Source of the DNA: JAJXWB01 sp965246795
GTDB taxonomy: Bacteria > Pseudomonadota > Alphaproteobacteria > Rhizobiales > Beijerinckiaceae
DNA length: 64,000 bases
NCBI GenBank assembly: GCA_965246795.1
Contig: CBDFFN010000008.1
Location: 248,001-312,000 of the forward strand
Reading direction: 5' to 3'
How positions within the stretch are numbered: the first letter of the stretch is position 1; the number at the start of each line of letters is the position of its first letter. Shown piece by piece: positions 58,772-64,000 of this stretch. A program made the translations under genes and the position numbers. Below the pieces are notes generated by a model, which searched no databases, was not told the DNA's origin, and saw nothing but the letters and a program-made list of their open reading frames with translations.

Positions 58772-59165
58772 AAATGCCCGGCAACGGAGATCCCGATATA
58801 CGACCGATCCATGGTGTGCGAGTTTATCCGCTTCGCACGCGTCAGGGCGGGCCGCGCCGTCGTCGACGTCCAACCAGGCAATGGCATCTGGACCGGCCTG
58901 TTATTCGACGTCGTCGGACCCGAAGGGCGAGGCTACGGCTTCGTACAGACGAAAATCTTGATGTGAAGAACGATCAAATCGCACTCATGCGGACACTTGC
59001 GACGGAACCGAGCCGAGAAAACGTTCGCGCGGAGGTCGAGAGTTCGTGCTTGACGCGGAAAGCACCCTGCTCGCGAACAAGAACGATAAGCACTCGATCA
59101 AGGTATTCGATCTACCAATAATAGGTGAGTCTAATCGCTTTGCCTATCGCTTCATGAAAACCTGA
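58772..59165 (+). pseudogene. Decayed class I methyltransferase gene (COG4798-like)
   Basis: Two fragments of one family lie in different frames. Near 58850-58945 the frame reads VVDVQPGNGIWTGLLFDVVG, resembling the SAM-binding region, and then stops at 58964-58966. Near 59010-59165 it reads EFVLDAESTLLANKND, KVFDLP and NRFAYRFMKT with a stop at 59163-59165, resembling the C-terminus (compare EAESxLLRNPxD and FVLRFRKP in the family). The middle of about 100 residues is missing and at least two frame changes are needed, so the gene is dead. Family assignment is from memory of motifs. Confidence 0.6.
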
Positions 59166-59336
59166 CAAGACACGAAATGCGTGTGCAAACGAGTGTCTAC
59201 TTTTGGCCATTGCTGACATAAAGCGCGTACGGCCGTGGCGAAAAGCTGCCGTTGGGCGCCTGCATCTTTAATTTAAATCACCGCATGTTCAAAGCTCCTC
59301 CTGCATATCTTCGCTCTCTGTCGCCGCAAATGACTT

Positions 59337-60101
59337 TCATCTTAAAAACTCATGTATTGCGAGGAGGAAGGCGGCTGGATCTTGCAATTGTGGAACATGG
59401 GCGCAGCCAGGAATGATCTGAAGCCGCGCGTTAGGCAGGCTGCTTGCCAGCTCTTTCGACATTTCAGGCGGCGTCGCCTCATCTTCCTCGCCGACGAGAA
59501 CGAGCGTCGGACACGTCACGCGAGCAAGGTCCGGCCGCAGATCAAGCTTTGCCAAGGCGTGACAGGCCGCGATGACAACCTCTTTGTCGACCCTTAAGAA
59601 CGCGGCGCGGCGCTCGGCAATCAACTCCGGATTTGCAGCTTGAAAGGCCGGCGCGAACAACCGCCGCATCGCGATGTCGCAGATTTTTTCGAGACCGCCC
59701 GCCGACGCACCAGCGGCCATGTTGAGAAAAGCTTGTCGACCCTCGGGCGAAAAACATGCTCCGCAGTCAGCCAGAACAAGCCTGCTGACGAGATCGGGAT
59801 GGCGGATCGCCATCTGCAGCGCGACGAAGCCTCCATAGCCGTTGCCAAGCACATCGCACGGCACGTCCGATGATGCTCGGACCGCTTCAGCCATGCGATC
59901 AGCGACCGCGAGGAGTCCATCGACAGCGTCAGACGTGCCGAACCCCGGAAGCTCAGGCAGATGGACCGTGAAGCGCTTCGCCAACGGACCGACAACCTTT
60001 GCGAAACTGTCGCGATCGGCAAGCAACGAATGAAAAAGCCAGAGTGACTTGCCGCTGCCGTGACGCTCGACTGAGACTTGTCTTCCAGTGATATTTTTCA
60101 T
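59337..60101 (-). CDS. Alpha/beta-fold hydrolase with altered nucleophile position
   Basis: This 254-residue alpha/beta-fold protein has the early strand LWLFHSLLADRDSF, a motif VLGNGYGGFVALQMA where GxSxG is expected, an acid region LVLVGEEDEATPP and a terminal His in IPGCAHVPQLQ. The nucleophile codon is GGC (Gly), so a classical serine is missing at GNGYG. The acid and His remain, so a non-hydrolytic or unusual reaction is possible. ATG 60101 is preferred over GTG 60134. Divergent from the GntR gene, with a shared 100-bp control region. Confidence 0.82.
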   Translation of the reverse strand: MKNITGRQVSVERHGSGKSLWLFHSLLADRDSFAKVVGPLAKRFTVHLPELPGFGTSDAVDGLLAVADRMAEAVRASSDVPCDVLGNGYGGFVALQMAIRHPDLVSRLVLADCGACFSPEGRQAFLNMAAGASAGGLEKICDIAMRRLFAPAFQAANPELIAERRAAFLRVDKEVVIAACHALAKLDLRPDLARVTCPTLVLVGEEDEATPPEMSKELASSLPNARLQIIPGCAHVPQLQDPAAFLLAIHEFLR

Positions 60102-60184
60102 TCGCGGTCTGGTGCTCCCTATCTTTACTAGCACAGGCGACTTGTCCCTCTAAAGGTCGTTTGCAAAGGGTCAAGTGGTCTTGA

Positions 60185-60198
60185 CGTGATATATCACG
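60185..60198. promoter_or_regulatory. Perfect palindrome CGTGATATATCACG, likely GntR operator
   Basis: The 14-bp perfect palindrome at 60185-60198 overlaps the promoter side of the GntR gene and lies between it and the divergent hydrolase gene. TTGACG at 60181-60186 could be a -35 element, which the palindrome would overlap. Sites with a symmetric GT-N(n)-AC core are typical of FadR-type GntR regulators, so autoregulation is likely but inferred. Confidence 0.55.
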
Positions 60199-60201
60199 AG
60201 G

Positions 60202-60873
60202 ATGCAAGATATGTTGGTGATGCTCTTGCGAACCAACGTTTACGACGCGATACGCTCGGAAATTCTCGCCTGTCGTTTTGCGCCGGGCGAGGACATGCGC
60301 GAGCAGGACCTCGCAGCCCGCTATGAGGTCAGCCGCCAGCCCGTACGCGAAGCACTTCTGCGATTGGAACAGGACCGTCTCGTCACCGTGATCTCGCGAC
60401 AGGGCTATCGCGTGAATCCGATTTCGATCGCCGATGCACGCGACCTGCTGCAATTGCGGGCGCTGCTCGAGCCCGCCTGCGGGCGCGGTGCTTGCGCTTC
60501 CGCGACGCAAGAGCAACTCGGCGCCCTTGATGCTTTTCGCCAAATCGATCCGTCCGACGAATTCATCGTTTACAACCGGAATTTCCACGTCGCGGTGACT
60601 GCCGCCTGCGGAAACCGTCGCATGGCTCGCGCGGCGCGCGAGGTTATCGAACAGTCGGATCGACTCACGCGCGTTAGCGTCGACAGCATACGCGGCCGCG
60701 ACTCGGCGCAGCTCGTCACGGAGCATGGCGCAATCATCGACGCCCTTCAGGCGCGCGATGCGCGAAGTACGGGACGACTTTTGCGTGAGCATATCGGCCA
60801 CGCCGAGAAACGCATTATGTCGGCCCTGTCGCGTGCCGCGATCGTCGCCGATATTTCAGGAGACGCATCTTGA
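60202..60873 (+). CDS. GntR-family (FadR/FCD-type) transcriptional regulator
   Basis: This 223-residue regulator has a winged-helix N-terminus (YDAIRSEILACRFAPGEDMR, YEVSRQPVREALLRLEQD) and an FCD ligand-binding domain (NRNFHVAVTAACGNRRM, LVTEHGAIIDALQARD) with metal-binding His residues. ATG 60202 is the longest start, but ACGAGGA at 60196-60202 better serves ATG 60211. Its stop overlaps the aldehyde-dehydrogenase start, so they form an operon with the MFS gene. Confidence 0.9.
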   Translation: MQDMLVMLLRTNVYDAIRSEILACRFAPGEDMREQDLAARYEVSRQPVREALLRLEQDRLVTVISRQGYRVNPISIADARDLLQLRALLEPACGRGACASATQEQLGALDAFRQIDPSDEFIVYNRNFHVAVTAACGNRRMARAAREVIEQSDRLTRVSVDSIRGRDSAQLVTEHGAIIDALQARDARSTGRLLREHIGHAEKRIMSALSRAAIVADISGDAS

Positions 60874-62396
60874 ATTTGATGGACAAACCGATCGCGCGGA
60901 TCGAGCAACACGGCAATTATGTCGACGGATGCGAAATCGAGGCCGGGTCGGACGAGCGCATCGATGTGCGCAATCCAGCGACTGGCGGCGTGATCGCACA
61001 GATTCCGAACTCGGGGCAGAACGATGTGGATCGCGCGGTGCGCAGCGCACGCGCGGCGTTCGAAAGCCGCGAATGGGGCGGCATGGATATCCGCGCGCGC
61101 GCCCGGCTAGTTAATAGGCTTGCTGACGCGTTTGAGGCCAATCTCGACGCGCTCTATCGCCTTGAAACGCTGAACAACGGTCGACCCGTGAATGAGACAC
61201 GAGCGCAACTCGGCCGCCTTCCGGACTTCTTCCGCTACTTCGCCGGTCTCGCGCTCGCGCGACGCGACAGCGTGATCCCGGTCGAAGGCCCCTACCTGAA
61301 CTACACGCTGCGTACACCGATCGGCGTCGTTGCGAACTGCACGCCGTTCAATCATCCGCTCATGATCATGTGCAAATCTCTCGCCGCCGTGCTGGCGTCG
61401 GGTTGCACCACTGTCGTGAAGCCCTCCGAATATACACCTCTGACAACGCTGAAACTCGCGCAGATATTCACGGACGCCGGTCTGCCGAAAGGCGTCTTCA
61501 ACGTCGTCCTCGGCCTTGGTCCAACGACCGGCCGCCATCTGGCCGAACATGGCGATATTAATAAGCTGGTCCTGACGGGAGGGACCGAGGCGGGTCGCAT
61601 CGCCGGTAGCGCGGCGGCGCGCGTCTTTGCACATCAGACCATGGAACTTGGCGGCAAGACGCCGGTGATGGTGTTCGATGATTACGACGTCGACCAAGCG
61701 GTGAACTACGCTGCTTTCGGCGCCTTCATCGGTGCAGGCCAGACATGCGTCTGCGCCAGCCGTCATATTGTACAGGCGTCGATCTACGATGAGTTCGTCG
61801 AAAAACTCGGCGCCAAAACGCGCTCTATCCGCATTGGCGATCCTTTCGACAGCGCGACCCAACTCGGACCAGTGATTTCGGCTAGACAGCGCGACCGCGT
61901 CCTTTCTTATGCAAAATTCGGAAACGACGAAGGTGCGCGTCTTGTTGCAGGCGGCGTTGCCGCCAAAGTCGCCGGTAACGAGGGCGGATTCTTCGTCGAG
62001 CCGACCGTGTTCGCCGACGTCGCCGCACCGATGCGCGTCTTTCAGGAAGAGGTCTTCGGACCCTTCACCGTCGTCACTCGCTTCGAAACCGAAGACGATG
62101 CCTTGCGTCTGGCCAACGACTCGCCGTTTGGACTGGCGGCCGCCGTCCGCACGCTTGACGTGTCGCGCGCGCATCGCGTTGCCGCGCGGGTCAAAGCCGG
62201 CATCGTCTGGATCAACGACCACCATCGCCTCGACCCGGCTTCGCCATGGGGCGGCGTCGGCGACAGCGGCATCGGCCGCGAATTCGGGACGGAAAGTTTT
62301 GATGACCATTTTGACGTGAAGAGCGTCATGCTCGGCACGAACCCGGCACCGTTCGACTGGTACCGCGAGACGGCAGGGCAACGTCGGCTTAACTGA
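60870..62396 (+). CDS. Aldehyde dehydrogenase family protein
   Basis: This 508-residue NAD(P)-dependent enzyme oxidises an aldehyde to an acid. The cofactor fold region is PFNHPLMIMCKSLAAVLASG, the catalytic Glu is in MELGGKTPVMVF and the catalytic Cys in GAGQTCVCASR, with EEVFGPF near the C-terminus. The TTG start 60870 follows AGGAG at 60858-60862 and overlaps the GntR stop. Length and motifs are those of a working enzyme; the aldehyde is unknown. Confidence 0.93.
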   Translation: MNLMDKPIARIEQHGNYVDGCEIEAGSDERIDVRNPATGGVIAQIPNSGQNDVDRAVRSARAAFESREWGGMDIRARARLVNRLADAFEANLDALYRLETLNNGRPVNETRAQLGRLPDFFRYFAGLALARRDSVIPVEGPYLNYTLRTPIGVVANCTPFNHPLMIMCKSLAAVLASGCTTVVKPSEYTPLTTLKLAQIFTDAGLPKGVFNVVLGLGPTTGRHLAEHGDINKLVLTGGTEAGRIAGSAAARVFAHQTMELGGKTPVMVFDDYDVDQAVNYAAFGAFIGAGQTCVCASRHIVQASIYDEFVEKLGAKTRSIRIGDPFDSATQLGPVISARQRDRVLSYAKFGNDEGARLVAGGVAAKVAGNEGGFFVEPTVFADVAAPMRVFQEEVFGPFTVVTRFETEDDALRLANDSPFGLAAAVRTLDVSRAHRVAARVKAGIVWINDHHRLDPASPWGGVGDSGIGREFGTESFDDHFDVKSVMLGTNPAPFDWYRETAGQRRLN

Positions 62397-62458
62397 TCGA
62401 TTTCAATCGCGCGAGCTCCGCATCAAGACGGACGCGCGTCAACTGGAGGAATAAGACC

Positions 62459-63820
62459 ATGCCCACGCCCGTGAACTCCGGCGCACGTCTCGATCGCCTG
62501 CCCGTAGGATCATTCCACTACCGCATCATGTGGCTGATCGGGATCGGTATGTTCTTCGATGGCTTCGACATCTATATCGCGGGCACGGTGCTGGGCTCCG
62601 CGATCAGCACCGGTTTCTCGACGCTGCCGCAGAATGCGATCTTCGTGTCGGCAACATTCGTCGGCATGATGATCGGGTCATTCGCGACAGGGTTGCTCGG
62701 CGACCGCTACGGCCGCCGATTTACCTATCAATTCAACCTTTTGATTTTTGGCCTCGCATCGATCGCCGCAGCTTTCGCACCGAACATGACGGTTCTCATC
62801 GTACTCCGCTTCATCATCGGAATCGGCCTCGGCGCCGAGAATGTTGTCGGTTACTCGACAATGACGGAGTTCGTACCCGCACGAAGCCGTGGCCGTTGGC
62901 TAGGTCTCATGGCAGTTTTCGTTGTCACGGGTCTGCCGGTAGCATCGCTTCTCGGCTACATCCTTATCCCACTTTTCGGCTGGCGCGTGATGTTCGTGAT
63001 CGGCGGCATTGGTGCGCTGGTTGTCTGGTATATGCGCAAGAACCTGCCGGAGTCGCCACGCTGGCTTGAAGCAACCGGGCGTCACGATGAGGCCGAAGCT
63101 CTACTGCAGTCGATCGAAACCGAAACAGCGAAGAGGGGGCCGCTTCCGCCCGTGGTTCCTGTGCCTGCTGCAATTCCTGCAACCGTTGGCGCTCTGTTCA
63201 AACCGCCGCTGCTGTCACGGATGATCGTCGGCTGCGTAACGCTCGTTGTTATCAATACGCTGCTTTACGGTTTCGTGACGTGGCTGCCGACTTTCTTCAT
63301 TAAGCAGGGTCTCAGTATTGCGACGTCGTTCGGCTACACGCTGCTCATGGGCCTTGGCGCGCCGATTGGTGCCGCGATCGGGGCGCTTACCTCGGACAGC
63401 TGGGGACGCAAGCCAACAATCATCGGGGCGTCCGCGGTCGCGATCGTTTTCGGGATGATCTATCCGTTCGTGAAAGATCCCATTCTTCTTCCGATCGTTG
63501 GCTTTGCTTTGACGGTGCCGATTTACGTCCTCGTCGCGGTATTGTTCGGCATTTACGTTCCGGAGCTATTTCCAACAGAAGTCAGACTGCGCGCGTCTGG
63601 ATTCTGCAACACGATAGGCCGCGGCGCGACGATCGTCACACCGTTCATTGTCGTTTCGCTCTTTCAGGACGCCGGGATTACTGGCGTCCTCGCGTTGATG
63701 GTCGGACTGCTGTTCGTGCAAATCCTCGTAGTTGCCACGCTGGGGGTCGAGCCTCGACAGCGGGCTTTGGAGGAGCTTCGGCCGGATGATGAGCCTGCGG
63801 CGCGGTCTGCGATCGCCTGA
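62459..63820 (+). CDS. MFS transporter, AAHS/sugar-porter-like
   Basis: This 453-residue inner-membrane transporter has about 12 hydrophobic helices. Motifs are GDRYGRRFTYQ in the first cytoplasmic loop and SDSWGRKPTII in the matching loop of the second half, RFIIGIGLGAENVVGYSTMT and ESPRWL after helix six. The middle cytoplasmic loop is Pro/Ala-rich. GGAGGA precedes ATG 62459. Similar proteins take up aromatic acids and other carboxylates; here the ALDH-linked substrate is likely. Last gene of the GntR operon. Confidence 0.9.
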   Translation: MPTPVNSGARLDRLPVGSFHYRIMWLIGIGMFFDGFDIYIAGTVLGSAISTGFSTLPQNAIFVSATFVGMMIGSFATGLLGDRYGRRFTYQFNLLIFGLASIAAAFAPNMTVLIVLRFIIGIGLGAENVVGYSTMTEFVPARSRGRWLGLMAVFVVTGLPVASLLGYILIPLFGWRVMFVIGGIGALVVWYMRKNLPESPRWLEATGRHDEAEALLQSIETETAKRGPLPPVVPVPAAIPATVGALFKPPLLSRMIVGCVTLVVINTLLYGFVTWLPTFFIKQGLSIATSFGYTLLMGLGAPIGAAIGALTSDSWGRKPTIIGASAVAIVFGMIYPFVKDPILLPIVGFALTVPIYVLVAVLFGIYVPELFPTEVRLRASGFCNTIGRGATIVTPFIVVSLFQDAGITGVLALMVGLLFVQILVVATLGVEPRQRALEELRPDDEPAARSAIA

Positions 63821-63920
63821 TTGGACAAGTGTGTTGTAGCCGATGCGCAAAGTCGTCTTAGGGCCCAAAGGTCTGCTTTCGACCAAGTAAGCGCATGAAG
63901 TCGATTTGGCTGATCGACGG

Positions 63921-63947
63921 GAGGCCGCCGCACCCAGCGGCGGCCTC
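63921..63947 (+). terminator. Hairpin terminator after the MFS gene
   Basis: GAGGCCGCCG at 63921-63930 and CGGCGGCCTC at 63938-63947 form a perfect 10-bp stem with a 7-nt loop (CACCCAG). It lies 100 bp after the MFS stop. The following GGTTGGTTG is only weakly T-rich, so the terminator is plausible rather than textbook. Confidence 0.6.
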
Positions 63948-64000
63948 GGTTGGTTGTCAGAGAAACGGAAAGAGCAACGGACGGTAATACGGCCGATAGT

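Overview
The window is GC-rich, densely coded DNA with short gaps, many ATGA or similar start/stop overlaps and frequent GTG/TTG starts. Gene families and codon use suggest an alphaproteobacterium, most likely of the Hyphomicrobiales (Rhizobiales); the sequence alone does not fix the genus. I saw no rRNA, tRNA, CRISPR array or intact insertion sequence.

Region 1 (1-22.6 kb) is a two-partner secretion locus. It holds a membrane-anchored winged-helix regulator (partial, left edge), a small exported protein, a giant filamentous adhesin of the LktA/FHA type (TpsA, 2472-20934, about 6,150 residues when reconstructed) and its outer-membrane transporter TpsB. As given, the adhesin reading frame is broken by six single-base shifts that together restore one continuous protein. 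Near its C-terminus are six tandem repeats, mostly exactly 378 bp.

Region 2 (22.6-55.0 kb) is a catabolic island built from repeated 'importer plus oxidising enzyme' modules, each with a local regulator. Module A: TetR, LivKHMGF-type ABC importer and a three-subunit molybdenum hydroxylase (M-S-L order). Module B: an IPNS-family 2-oxoglutarate/Fe(II) oxygenase with an NMT1/SsuA-type ABC importer. Module C: MarR, an SDR with a second LivKHMGF importer, divergent from a second molybdenum hydroxylase (L-M-S order). Module D: a formamidase-like hydrolase, a second MarR, an amidohydrolase and a Rieske ferredoxin. Module E: a third Liv-type importer with LivH and LivM fused, downstream of a PhyH-type dioxygenase and divergent from a second TetR. 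The same palindrome, TATGTG-N7-CACATA, lies in the promoter regions of modules B and C, so one MarR may control both. The enzyme set suggests uptake and oxidative/hydrolytic breakdown of small, perhaps N-heterocyclic compounds; the substrate cannot be read from the sequence.

Region 3 (55.0-64 kb) is a patchwork. It has two adjacent hairpins, the 3' remnant of a GntR-family gene cut at a LysR gene, a LysR/SDR/NADP-oxidoreductase/SnoaL group, a decayed methyltransferase gene, and a GntR-regulated group of alpha/beta hydrolase, aldehyde dehydrogenase and MFS transporter ending in a hairpin terminator.
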